This document shows, one piece after another, positions 50,345 through 61,972 of a DNA stretch of 64,000 nucleotides; positions within the stretch are counted from its first letter, which is position 1, and the number at the start of each line of letters is the position of its first letter. Both the position numbers and the translations under genes were made by a program. The notes under the pieces are model-generated. The model worked only from the letters and a program-made list of their open reading frames with translations. It was not told the DNA's origin and did not search any database. This stretch comes from Rotaria sp. Silwood1 (lineage: Eukaryota > Rotifera > Eurotatoria > Philodinida > Philodinidae): positions 1 through 64,000 of the forward strand of contig CAJNOP010000343.1 in assembly GCA_905250075.1 (NCBI GenBank), in the 5' to 3' direction.

Positions 50345-52202
50345 GGATTTACTTTCCGCGGATTTACTTTCCATTAATTATTTTTGACTTTAATTGATTT
50401 TTTTTCAAGGAAAAATATCTTTTTTGCTGTCGAGGATTTACTTTCCGTTGATTGTTTGGTACATGAGTAATAAGCAAACGAGTTGTCATTCGGACATCAA
50501 TTCAATAAAACAATGATTAACTGAATTTTTAGTTTCAAATGAGCAATGCTCATTAATTTCGAAGCTATATTAGTTAACCGGGATAGTTTCGTAAAAATGA
50601 ATACAAAACTGGGGATAAAAAACTTTTTTCTATTCGTACCTAAAAAATGTCTGATGAATTTATTGAATCAACACATGGTAAAACGCAATTATGTTCTCTC
50701 GGTTATCGATATTGTTTCAAACACAAAAATCAAAATGGATCCGAATACTGGGTTTGTGTAAAATGTACAGCATCAGCAACAAGTTATTCAGATTTGTCCG
50801 TTGTAGCACGTGATGAACATACATATTTATCTGATGAAACTGACAAGATTGTCTTAGAAATGTGAAAAAATTTAAAACGAAAAGCTATAGAAGATTCTGG
50901 TCCAATAGATCGTATAGTCGAAGAAATTTATCATAAAATTAATATTAGATCCAATGATTTGCTTATTAATTTACCGTCTATTAACACACTAAAAAAAAAT
51001 TTACACAAGCAACGTCGTAAGACTCGTCCACCAGTTCCTCGAAAAATTGAACAACTTCTGTTACCATTACCTGATGTTTATTGTAAAACAACACAAGGTG
51101 ATTGGTTTTTTGTTATATGATGAACTACTTAGCGGTACTCTTTCTCTCATTTTTTCCACTTATAATGATATCGTTTATTTATCACAACAACAACATTGGT
51201 ATGGTGATGGCGCATTTTATACATGTCCATCTATTTTGTATCAGACTTACTCTATTCATGCATGTTATGATGGAATTTCTACTCCATGTATCTTTACATT
51301 ACTTGGAGGTCAATCTGAAGAAATTTATTTTGATTTATTTGCAGTAATATTCAGAAAAATGATGGAATTTCAACTATTCATAAAATTACGCACCATTACC
51401 ATTGATTTTGAATTAGATGTTACTAATGTATTTACTAAACATTATCCAACTGTTACCGTTCGCGGTTGTTTATTCCATTACGGACAAGCTTTATTCCGTA
51501 AATTTGTTGATATTGGTTTAAAAACACCATATAAATATGATGAAAATCTTCGTGATTGGTTTCGATCTTTTGCAGCAATATCATTATTACCATTACATCA
51601 CATGTTATGGGGTATACAATATTTAGTGGATATTAGACCTAATTATCCAGGTACTCAAGAATTTCTTGATTATTATCATAGTACATTTGGGCCGTTCAGT
51701 CGATTTCCACCATACATGTATAATCATTATCGTAATATTACACCTCGAACAATTAATTATTTGAAAGGTTGACATAATCGTATAATGAAGAAACATGTTA
51801 ATTCTCCACATCCAAATATATACATTGCAATTGATTTATTACAAAAAGAACAAGCTTTAGCCTCGATTATGAGATTACAAGACGATCTGGGAGGTCCAAC
51901 TCCAAAACGTCGCAAGAACAATGTTATTCCAGATGAATGTTTGATGAAATTATGGCAACGTTATGATGAAGGTCGTATTGATATTCCAGCATTCTCAAAA
52001 GCAGCTGAGTTGAGATACTTTCAACGTGCACCAAAAAAATAAACAGTTACCTCTTTTCCTTATTTATTCAATATTTGTTGAAACTTTTTTGTTGTTGTCT
52101 ATATATTTATTGTAATTTTGCTCTGACAAGACATTGATTATCACAATGATAACTCGTTCGCTCATTTCTTATCTACCAAGCAATCAACGGAAAGTAAATC
52201 CA
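50345..52202 (+). mobile_element. MULE-type DNA transposon, decayed
   Basis: The word GGATTTACTTTCCGTTGATT at 50,435 is mirrored at 52,182-52,202 and forms the terminal inverted repeat. Two more direct copies of GGATTTACTTTCC lie just outside it (50,345 and 50,359), so the left end has three. Between them lies a broken FLYWCH plus MULE transposase gene. No matching target-site duplication was found next to either candidate left end. The element is cut-and-paste in type and, given its broken frame, is now immobile by itself. Confidence 0.75.
50647..52042 (+). pseudogene. MULE transposase with N-terminal FLYWCH finger, three lesions
   Basis: From the ATG at 50647, residues 10-65 form a FLYWCH zinc finger (GKTQLCSLGYRYCFKHKNQN, then GSEYWVCVKC and the histidine of DEHTY). 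The transposase core follows: HWYGDGAFYTCP, LRTITIDFELDVTNVFTKHY, RGCLFHYGQALFRK, and near the end NYLKG then HNRIMKKHVNSPHPNIYIAI. The frame is broken by TGA at 50,863, a shift near 51,100 (after GDWFF), and TGA at 51,770, where the family normally has tryptophan (GWHNR). All other sequence is well kept, so inactivation looks recent. FLYWCH-MULE combinations are common in invertebrate genomes. Confidence 0.82.
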
Positions 52203-52236
52203 CAATTTAGAAAACGACTAATTGGAATAGAGTTTT

Positions 52237-52294
52237 GGGTGTGGGTGTGGGTGTGAATCTGCAGTTCAATCACACCCCACCCACACCCACACCC
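52237..52294. repeat. Telomere-like hairpin 1 (TGTGGG repeats, inverted)
   Basis: GGGTGTGGGTGTGGGTGTG (52,237-52,255), a 15-base spacer AATCTGCAGTTCAAT, then the complementary C-rich arm ending at 52,294. The unit TGTGGG is the reported bdelloid telomeric repeat. The hairpin stem would be about 18 base pairs. It lies 35 bases beyond the MULE right end. Confidence 0.7.
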
Positions 52295-53590
52295 TTTGAT
52301 CTGGGACCTATGTGTGCATCAAAGTAGAGTTCAACCCGAAATATTCTTTTCCAAATCGAGATTCACATTTCAACTAATATTATCGAAACAGAAAACCAAT
52401 ATCAGAAAGGCAACTTGTGAAAATAAGTTACTCGCATTCAATCATAATGGTAGCTATATTTTCCTTCATTGACTTGATGAAATAGATCACCAATAACTTA
52501 CTCATACGGTTACGACTGCTCGTGTACTTACAATTGACAATGTTAAACATTCTTTTTTTCTATTTGAAAAGTGCTATTCAGATGTGTTTTAGACAATGCA
52601 AATCAAATATGCAATTGAGATTGTCTCCCATTCATAAACCTCTATTTTTAAAGCTTTATGTTGCCATATAAGTCTTGTTGTGTACTTTCGGCAATAGTCT
52701 GGTTTCTGTTGCTTTTTCATAATTTTTCAAAAGTTTTACTGAAGATGTCCGTATCAAAAATGTTGAATTGTTTCAAAATATCAAGTATTGATATCTTTTT
52801 AAACTTATCTTAAACTTTCCATGATGGAGAAACTAACTGATGTGTGTGCAATACTGAGCTTTCTTAGATTTGAAACGAATCAACTAGTCTCTTATATTCA
52901 TTTCTCGTCAGTGTTTATACAAATAGCGTACCTGAATTGTATGCAACAATCTTCATTTATGTAAGCATTTTGCTTCACGTCTATCGATTTGTTAAGAAAG
53001 GAACTTCAATTTCATTGCTAAACATTATTGTAGCTTTTTTTTCAAACTTTTCTTTTTGGGTTGTGTTATGTTCTAAATAATCTGAGAATATCTTAAGAAG
53101 AAAAAACCACGCTCTATCAGTTGGTAAAGCCAGGTATTTCTTTTATGATCCAAAATTTAAAAAAATTGAATATTTTTTCGTAAAAAGTTACGCAAAGCAC
53201 TGACATCATGAACAATCGTAAGCAATCCAATGTTTTGAGCTGACATCTTTACTATGAACTACACATATACGAACATAGACTCATTAAAAATTCTAGACAG
53301 CTCTCGTGTGTTGAGATAATAACAGTTTTGGATTTGTCTATCTATGGTGTCGCTGTTGACTTATTATATGTAAAAAAAAAAAAAAAAAAACAAACGTGCT
53401 GAAAAATATGAAGTATTTGATTCGAACGACATCTTTTATGTCAAAAAATATTTGCATGATTCTGAAAAATCCAACTTCAAAGAGGTTTCCTACCTCAATT
53501 TTATTAGCGGAATAACAATATTTATATTATTCCATTTTCAATCTAGTCGATCATCGAACTGTAAAAAAAACAAAAGTTGATATCTTTGAG
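52295..53590. other. Intergenic stretch before the oligoribonuclease gene
   Basis: No exon was recognised. It contains a long A run near 53,370 and otherwise plain AT-rich sequence; the promoter of the oligoribonuclease-like gene should lie near its right end. Confidence 0.3.
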
Positions 53591-54638
53591 ATGTCGATCA
53601 ATGATGATGCGTTAATATGGATTGATTTAGAAATGGATGGATTAGATGTAGAAAAAAACTGTATCTTGGAAATTGCTTGTATTGTTACTGATTTCAATTT
53701 AACAAATATTCATCAAGGTATTTTGATTTTTCAATTTACATTTTCTATTGATAAAATAGTTCCTAGGGCCTGATCTTGTAATTCATCATCCAAAATCATT
53801 ACTTGATGCAATGGGACCATGGTGTATGCTACATCATACAAGGTCAGGCCTTGTTGAACAAGTCTTAGATAGTAAATTATCAATGTTTGATGCTGAAACA
53901 AAAATAATAAATTTTATTGAACAAGTAACGTCATTTTCGACAAATAAACAACGTCTTATTCTTGCTGGCAATACTGTTTATGTTGATCGATATTTTCTTG
54001 AAAAAGATATGCCACGTTTACATTCTTTACTTGATCGATCAATTCTTGATTGTAGCACATTGAACGAATTAATCTATCGTTTTAATGAAGAAATTTGTTA
54101 CGATATGCCGATTAAAAGTGGAAATCTTCATCGTGCATTAGATGATATTTGTAATAGTCTTGAAGAATTAAAATATTATCAAAACTCAGCTTTTGAAGAA
54201 AAGCAACAAACTCAACAAATTGAATTACCTTTACGAAAAGATATAGCAGGATATCTTGTATGGATAAATATTAATTCATCAATAATACATAGTATTTTAA
54301 CTGATAGTAACCTTAATATAATTGATGAAATTATTGATGGAAAAACAAATGATGATTTAATGAATTTGTTTCATCGAAATAAAATTTATGAAGAAAAAAT
54401 TATTGTTGTAGCCGGAAAATTTCTTGGTCCAATTCGAAGTCAATTAAAAAAAATAGCTCCCCAATTTAATGAATTTTGTCATTATCGATCAGTTGATGTT
54501 GATGTTGTTTCAATTCTATGTGAAAAATGGTTTCCAAATACTTATGAACGACGGCCCTTTAAGGATGATGATGATGATAATCATTTAAAGAAATCTATTG
54601 AACTCCTTCGTTTTTATCGTTCGACTATATTTAAATAG
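53591..54638 (+). CDS. REXO2-type oligoribonuclease with a second, degenerate exonuclease domain
   Basis: Two exons (53591-53717, 53767-54638) give 332 residues; human REXO2 has 237 and bacterial Orn about 180. Residues 1 to about 195 form a complete DEDDh exonuclease: WIDLEMDGLDVEKN (D, E), LAGNTVYVDRYFLEKDMP (D), and SGNLHRALDDICNSLEEL (H, D). From about residue 210 a second copy follows: the LVWININ strand, VVAGKFLGPIRSQLKKIAPQ, CHYRSVDVDVVSILCEKWFP and a C-terminal IELLRFYRSTIFK that matches REXO2's IKELQFYRNNIFK. In this copy every catalytic residue is replaced (N for D/E, no HRALDD, a DDDDD run instead). REXO2 clears two- to five-nucleotide RNAs, largely in mitochondria; no targeting peptide is obvious here. 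Confidence 0.85.
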
Positions 54639-56756
54639 AGAAGAGAGAATCAAATCACCAAAAATAAGAAAAAAGTTTTTATAAAATATTTATAAAAAAA
54701 GGATTAGCATTTTTAAATGTTACTGATGAAATTATTCAATGAGTGGGTGATATAGGAGCAGAAAACGGTACATTTATTGTATGATTCATTGATGATTACT
54801 TTGTTTCACTATTTATTCGCAATGTACGATGAAGAACCTATTGAATTGATTGTTGAACTGAATACAAATGTTGATTGATCGACAAACATTGTCCAATAAT
54901 GACTGAGCACTAGGAAATCTACGTTATGAAAAAGGAAAGAATTCTTCAATAAAAGGCGAATATGATAATACTAGAATTAAGATAAATAAACACATATACA
55001 TATACGAGAAAAAATATATCCCTGGCTCTATAACAGTTATTGATAGTAAATGAATGAAAAATTTATAAAAATAATTGAACCATACTTATTTCGTGTCTAA
55101 TTCAGGCTGAACTTTATTTATTTCTGTTTTAGTCTATCCATTCCTTATACTTTGTTTATTTAAGTATATATTTATACTTCGTAGTAATTGTTTTTTAATA
55201 TCGATTTAATTAATTGTTTTTATTCGACTAGGTAAAACAGTTATGTTCAATGATTAACACACTAATTATTTACTAGCTGTAGTGTTGAGCATGACGACTA
55301 TGACTTTAGATAGTCAGAAAAAGAATCCTACATACTCATACATACTGGTTGAGCTTAATAACACTAATTCTATGTCAAAGGAAACTATGTAGATAACAGT
55401 GAATAATGTTCGTGAAATATACATGACGGCAATAGCATTTCTGACTTTCATAAACATTAAAGATGCTACTTATCAGTATAAATCCATTGTCATGCATGGA
55501 TGTGAGTATCGTGTCTCCTCGTTACACACACCATGCTCACTATCCCTATGCAAACCTATACTCACGCCTGCCATTAAACCCATAACCGCACTCTACTTAT
55601 GGAAGTCGTTAAATATAGGTACAAAATTTTGAAACTGTCGCTAATGCTCAGGATTACTGTTATCATCTGGAGTACCATTCACTCCGCTGTTCTGTTTATG
55701 AAAAGTGTTTATTTGGTATAGAATTGAAGGAGGATACATCGTATTGCTGATGCTAGGTCCTTAGACAAGTAGCTTTGAAAGTTTTGTACTTGAATTCTGA
55801 TTTCGTTCTTTATTTCTTGTTATGCTTAGGGTGTTATTATTTTTGTTTATATATCAAGAAAGTTGAGTTAAATAGTATTTTAAAAGATAGAACAGGCTTT
55901 ACACTAAACAAAGCTGTATATTCGGACATTGTCCAACGAAGGGTGTAAGTATGGTGGGTGTGGGTGGGTTGGGTGAAGAGAAGATTTACGCTAGCCCACA
56001 TCCACACCTTTTGCTTCACTGATCATGGATTCAAAACATCAGATATTTTCACATTATCTATTTTATTTAATAAAATAGAAAGCAATTCTTTCTGTCTTAT
56101 TTTTCATCTTATAATATGACTGTGTACACACTCAAGATTTTTTATTCCAACTTTATAATAATATCAGTTGTTGTGGTATGAGTGAGCATATGAGTGCTGC
56201 ATTAACTGAAACCCACATCCTAATCGATTGTATCTGTTACTTTGCAATCTCACAAAAATTTCTTGATACTCAGTCAGTGCTCCCATCAGCGCTGAGAATT
56301 CATTTTCAGAAACTCTTCGAAACTGTTGAGTTACATTTATGAAAAAAGTTTACTTATTACTTTATTGGATAAGTGTCTTAATAACTTGAGCCACTGTTTT
56401 GGTTACATTGTCAATAGAACAAGATATAGATGGCTTTTCAGAAGAATAGAAAAAAGCGCAAACAAATAGGTGACAGATAAAGGCAGAATAACGTAAGACA
56501 GCCTTGCGTTCGTGCAGAATTATGACTTACTCAAAAAAAAAACAATATTTGTTCTGTGAAAGATATATACTATTCTGTTTCATTCTGTCATTGGAGAGTA
56601 GCTCGACAGAAGATAAACCTTAGTCACTTCTATCTGTATCATTATCTTGCTGTACGACTCAGAAAAATAGTCGGTAGAAGTAAAAAACGTATATATTCCT
56701 CTGTCTAATACTTGCCGCTGATCATCCTCTACAAACAATTTCCTCTTCGAAACTTC
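54639..56756. other. Intergenic stretch with a telomere-like hairpin
   Basis: No exon was recognised. The only structured sequence seen is the G-rich/C-rich hairpin at 55,955-56,008. The right end should contain the promoter of the MFS transporter gene. Confidence 0.35.
55955..56008. repeat. Telomere-like hairpin 2
   Basis: GGTGGGTGTGGGTGGGTTGG, spacer containing GAAGAGAAGATTTA, then CCCACATCCACACC. The spacer read in reverse complement (TAAATCTTCTCTTC) resembles the spacer of the copy at 58,888 (GAATCTCTTCAC), so this copy is in the opposite orientation. Confidence 0.55.
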
Positions 56757-58292
56757 ATGACCAACGAAGATAAAGAAAAGGAGCTTTCAACTGAAATAAA
56801 CCAACTACCCCTTCCAGAACCGAAGACACTGAACCTGTTACGCACGCATTCAGCTACTTCTCTGCAATGTCAGGTAGTACCTGTTACCAAACCGGATCCA
56901 TCTGTATCCAAACCATCTATAATATATTTTCTCTCACTTTTCTATGCTTTTCTCTGTATGGGATTTGGAACGGGCATCACCACATCAACGTTATTGAAAC
57001 TTGGTGAACAAACGAATTCTATGATCGACCAACTCACCAGTATATTTTTTACTCGTTCATGTGGTTTTATGAGCGGTACAACACTTGCCGGGCTGCTCAT
57101 TGATCGGTTTCATGACTTTGGTAACACATTTTTAGCAATAGCAGTTTTTATTATGAGTTCAGTAACATTTTTGATTCCATTTATCTATCTATTGATCCTA
57201 TTACTTCCTTTGCAACTGGCATGGGGTTTAGCAGCCGGTATCACAGAGAATCTAAGTCAAGTCTTGACAATAAGACATTATGCACACCATAATGTTGGTC
57301 CATATTTGCAAGCTTTACACAGTGCATTTGGTATCGGAGCTTTCGTCTCGCCACTTATTGCAGCTAAGTTCTTGTCCGAGCGACAAGACAAGAATCAATG
57401 GCACTACGCATATTTTATTATTTTTCTTCTACATTTGCCTAGTCTTGTTTGGCTTTTATACTATAGTGGTCGTAATGAATGCTACAACAAGTTGGATTCA
57501 GAAAACAGACATACAACCGAACACGAGACGGAAGAGTTTCTTAGCAAGAATCATGTTATTCTTGCCAATCTCAATACTGACCAGACGAAGAAACCGGTAA
57601 AGTCCCAACTATTATTCGTCTGGTTGCTGGCGCCATTTTTCTTTTGTTATGCAGGATGCAAATATGGTTTTATCTCTTATTTACATACGTACGCAACCTT
57701 GTATCTTCACTTTTTGAAAGATACCGCTGCTTACTTGAACTCGGCGTTCTGGGCAGCCTTTGTTATTGGTCGTCTATGTGGAATATTGTTCTCACTCAGA
57801 CTCTCTCCGCAGAAAATGATTTTTATGGATCTCGCTGGTTGCATAGCAGCACTTGTTCTTCTTCTTGTATTTAATCGATTGCCTTTCATTCTATGGGTGG
57901 GATCCATGCTTTTTGCCTTTTTCATCGCAACTATTTATTCATCAACGATAACATATGCTGAAAAATACATCACGATGACAGGCAAACGTATGTCCTTGCT
58001 CACTGTTGCGGCTGCAATTGGAGACGCAACCATTCCATTGGTGGTGGGTATCAGCATCAATTCAACGTTTTTCGGTCGTCCATACTTTATTCTCGTTACG
58101 CTTTCTATTATTGTCGTTGCATCACTAATTTTTGCTTTTAATGTTCTATGTATTGTGCGATCTTCGTCGTTGTCGCATACAGATATAAAAAGCACGTCTA
58201 CAACTCAAAACAAAAGATCAAAACAAATAAACTCCTCATATGAAACAGACTTCAAGCAGCCTAAAATGGATATTACAACAGTCAATAATTAA
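56757..58292 (+). CDS. MFS transporter, MFSD4/sugar-transporter-like, intronless
   Basis: An uninterrupted frame of 511 residues from the first ATG at 56757. It has about twelve hydrophobic segments: six between residues 50 and 250 (IIYFLSLFYAFLCMGFGTGI onward), a charged loop near 250-285, and six between 290 and 465. The cytosolic loop after segment 2 keeps a worn MFS signature (GLLIDRF, in place of GxLaDrxGrr). The overall layout and GFGTGITTSTLLKLGE suggest the MFSD4/Na-dependent glucose transporter branch. It would move a small solute across a membrane; the substrate is unknown. Codon use is visibly richer in C and G than in neighbours and there are no introns, which may indicate a retrocopy or horizontally acquired gene. 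Confidence 0.8.
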   Translation: MTNEDKEKELSTEINQLPLPEPKTLNLLRTHSATSLQCQVVPVTKPDPSVSKPSIIYFLSLFYAFLCMGFGTGITTSTLLKLGEQTNSMIDQLTSIFFTRSCGFMSGTTLAGLLIDRFHDFGNTFLAIAVFIMSSVTFLIPFIYLLILLLPLQLAWGLAAGITENLSQVLTIRHYAHHNVGPYLQALHSAFGIGAFVSPLIAAKFLSERQDKNQWHYAYFIIFLLHLPSLVWLLYYSGRNECYNKLDSENRHTTEHETEEFLSKNHVILANLNTDQTKKPVKSQLLFVWLLAPFFFCYAGCKYGFISYLHTYATLYLHFLKDTAAYLNSAFWAAFVIGRLCGILFSLRLSPQKMIFMDLAGCIAALVLLLVFNRLPFILWVGSMLFAFFIATIYSSTITYAEKYITMTGKRMSLLTVAAAIGDATIPLVVGISINSTFFGRPYFILVTLSIIVVASLIFAFNVLCIVRSSSLSHTDIKSTSTTQNKRSKQINSSYETDFKQPKMDITTVNN

Positions 58293-59114
58293 TTAGTTTA
58301 ATCTACATGTATACAACTGTTTCTAGCAAAACACATTTTCTGAACAAATGAACAACTTTCAAGTGTATCAGACACTGTTTTCAAGAAATGAACTCTTTTC
58401 TTTTTTCAAATTTTTACTACCTCATACGGATTTATCAGAAAAATCCAATACATGAGATGTCGAAAAACTTATTCATTCAATATCTTTCTGGAATGAAAGA
58501 AATTAATTATAGAGACTTTTCGATTTCATTCAACAGGTTATTTAATAAAAGAACACTTCGTAAAATGACACATCTAACTGACTGAGAACGTTGTCAAAAC
58601 TTCCCTACTTTTAAAACTATTTCATCAGCTTATGAGCTTGTAAGAATTTCAACATAGATCCTTTTCTAGCCTTTAGAAAGCAGTCTTATTATTTGGCTTT
58701 CATTGACTCATTGAAATCAAAACCACGAGAGAAGCCTTCTTTCTAACGGATACTTATGAATACTTCCAAATTTACTCTACAAAAGTGTGACCATATGTCA
58801 TTTTCTTTGCACTGTTCGATAAGTTGAGCAATCATGAAGATAGGCGTGGCTGCCATATTTCGGATCCATTCTAGAGGTCTGAGCTATGGTGTGAATCTCT
58901 TCACTTACTCACACCCACTCGAGTCTATGTTGAAGGTTTTGTTAATGTTTATTTACTAATCTATCATAAGATCAAAAATATTTCGGAAAAAAATTTTGAT
59001 ACAAGTCTTAGTAATGTTATGAAACGACTGAATACAAATTGAAATACAATGACTCTATCAAAATATTGCATAAAAGAGTTACCATTGTGCTAGCTTGAGA
59101 GCAGCTAGATATTT

Positions 59115-59178
59115 GAGTGTAGGCTTTTTCTGGATGTGGGTGTAATTCTTTGCTTCATCCACACACACTTCCACACTC
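59115..59178. repeat. Telomere-like hairpin 3
   Basis: GAGTGT at the outer left, GGATGTGGGTGT inside, a spacer AATTCTTTGCTT, then CATCCACACACAC and an outer CCACACTC. The layout of outer and inner G-rich words mirrored by C-rich words matches the copies at 52,237 and 63,622. A degenerate copy lies at 58,888-58,920, and a lone G-rich arm (GGGTGTGGGTGCGAGTGTGT) at 59,247. Confidence 0.5.
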
Positions 59179-59789
59179 TTGAAAATTTAAGCCATTTTTT
59201 CAGATATCAACAATATTTATGTGTAATGCTGAATGACTTAAACTAGGGTGTGGGTGCGAGTGTGTGGGTATGTTTGGACCAATAGAAAGCCTAAATCGAT
59301 ATCTATAACACACTTAAAAAATAAAGTTTTTGTTTTTTCTCTTCTAACATTCAATAAATCAAATCAATCTCGTGAAATATTCTGTGCTGAAAATTCTCAG
59401 ATATGTTGATTGGTACTGGATTTACGACAAAGACACTTAAATGGAGATTATTGCTACTCGTATCTATTACACATCAACGCAAACTCAAACTCAAATTTGA
59501 ATGATATATAACTCATTCACAAGAACATTCGAACAACTTGGAATGAGTCTGCAATAATATTTATCTACACTTGCATGTGTCTATGAAAAAACTTTTATCC
59601 CATGCATTATCTTTATGTCAATTTTACTTGATTGAAGTAACTTTTTTTGTAAGTCATGCCTTAATTTTAATTAGTTTTCTCACTATGCATTGTGACAAAC
59701 AAAACACATACGAATATACTCCAACATATGGTACTTGGTAATGAAATGTTTCCATTCATCCGGTCGAATCAGCATTTTCTTTCATTGGA

Positions 59790-59955
59790 GGTAATGAGAA
59801 GTTGGACATTGTTGCGGAGCGAACCATCATCCAAGGGTAGCAATTATTGATGAACGGGCAGCACCCGGTTTTCCTGTTGGTTATTATCTACACGAAACTC
59901 TTCTTCAACGAGTCAATCTATTGCATGTTACAAGTCATACTTTTGTACTCTATGA
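59790..59955 (+). pseudogene. Coding-like fragment of unknown family
   Basis: One frame reads EVGHCCGANHHPRVAIIDER, then AAPGFPVGYYLHETLLQRVN and LLHVTSHTFVLYD before a stop near 59,955. A TGA precedes it at about 59,790, and no splice sites bound it clearly. Codon use is gene-like. It is probably a remnant of a gene or mobile element; no family was recognised. Confidence 0.25.
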
Positions 59956-61972
59956 TTGATTATCCATTATATTTAAAGAAATCGTTTATTGATACAAAAA
60001 TGAATTTTTATGCAAGAGAGATTCTGAAAATCATATATAGAAAACATAACCAACAAATATATTCAAAGTTGATGATCTATTATTGGCTTGTAACTTTGCC
60101 CATGCGGAAAGACCATGCTATCATAATAATTTAAGGCTAATGAAACGAATTCTTTCAGCTAGTAAGACAAAAGTGGGAAAAGGAGGAGATTTAAAGTCAT
60201 GTACATGTGGAGAAATCCAAGTTGTATTCACTGTAAAAAAAACAAACGAACTCGATTTGTCAGGAGTAAATACAGAGAGAAAAAGAACTCTTTCTCACAA
60301 AATAAGAACAAGCAAAAAAATAGCTTACTGATTTCGTTGAAAAGACAAAAAAGAATTCGCTGTGTTTTTGTTTTCTTATGTGTGTCATCGAAGTCGTTCG
60401 ATTCTTGCTTAACATTTGCTTTGTCTTGGTTTTTTCTTTTTGATTATAGATGCAATATGATTATAAAAAGGTGTCGAAATGATGATTACCTACTACTTCT
60501 GGGCATTTTGCACACATAATGTCGGAGTTTGTGCGTATCTTCGTACTTTTATTTACTAGTATCTGACTAAATCTATTATGCGAAACAAAAAATCAATCTA
60601 CACGTGAACGAGAGTGGATATCTCTACTCGAATACTCAACATTTAAATTATGAGCAGAGAATATGATGAAGTCTATTAACAGTAGTTTATTAACAAAACT
60701 TCCGTTAAAGTAATGGTAAAGTATCAGATCGAAGTTTGTTTCTATCAATCGGCTGACTAAGCATGTCACCATTTCGTTTGCACAACCGTCAGTAGCACAT
60801 TTTATATAAATAATCTATGAGGTTATTTTATCGATTTTAATCTATTTTTTATCAAATGAGTAATTCGTTTGAGAAAAAGCAAGAACTCATACGTCATGTC
60901 ATTACTTTTCTTGTAGAATAGGTCACGGACTGTGTTTAAATAAATAGGAAAAAAATTATTCGTGACACTTGAATAATCTGATTTCTATTGATTGCATTTT
61001 ACCATTCTAAGGAAGTTAAAGTATTGTAGTCGTTGTACTAAAGAGAGGGATTTCATCACGGAGCTACTGTATTATATTGATAGGTTGTCGGAAGAATGTA
61101 TTTTTTAATAATCTGTGCTAAGTCTTTCGATTTTTGTCTAAACCTAGAGTTAACATTAGGTTTGTACTCACCATGCATGATTGAATCGTGATGACTGTAT
61201 AGAAGTAACTTAAAAGACATAGTAGATATCAGTATTGAACATGCTTTTTAATAGTTCAATGCATCATATCATGTAGAATATTAGTCGATCATTCGTTTTA
61301 ATACCATTTGTTTCTTGAATTTTAGCACAAGTGTAAAGTAAACTAGAAGTGATTAAATATACGCCTCTTCTCCCAAACTTTCATAGACCACATTAAATGA
61401 GAAAGAGATCAGAAATTCGATTCAGAATATAGAAACTTTATATAGATAGAAATCCTTCGCACTACAGCATTATATTTCTTAGAATTACAATACTAATATT
61501 CGTAATCAGCATCATACATTTTGTTTTTGTATTTCTTGATAGAAACTAACTTCTGATGGAAACTTTTTTAAAGATCTTATGAGAGATAATTAGTTGCCAT
61601 CCGAAATGTCACTAGCAAATATTAGATGAAGAAACGGTTTTAAAATGAATTGAATGTGAATTAAAATCTTTCAATATTTTGAATAATGACAATTGATAAG
61701 AGATGATCAAGAAAAGAAAGAACAAGAAAATATGAATTGTTTTCGTCAAGAAGTTTTGTTCGAAAATCGATCTATAGAATGATCTTACCAGTCATAGTCC
61801 TCGTTTTTTTTTATAGCTAATGAATATTTTTCATACCTCTACATGTTTCAGTTGAATAGATTCATATTGTCATATATTTTAAAATTTCATTGTTAGGTAT
61901 TTTATAACTTTTCCTTCAGTATAAAATGTAAGCTGAAGTCACTGAAATCATCTCTTTTAGATAAAAATTGAA

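Larger units (their letters stand above)
58293..61972. other. Gene-poor stretch with telomere-like hairpins
   Basis: No complete gene was recognised. It holds three G-rich/C-rich telomere-like blocks (58,888-58,920; 59,115-59,178; 59,247-59,272) and a coding-like fragment at 59,790-59,955. The last few hundred bases should contain the promoter of the RING gene. Confidence 0.4.

Noticed and set aside
60083..60519. Overlapping 82- and 106-residue plus-strand frames
   Set aside because: Lysine-rich, low-complexity translations of A-rich DNA without splice context or homology.
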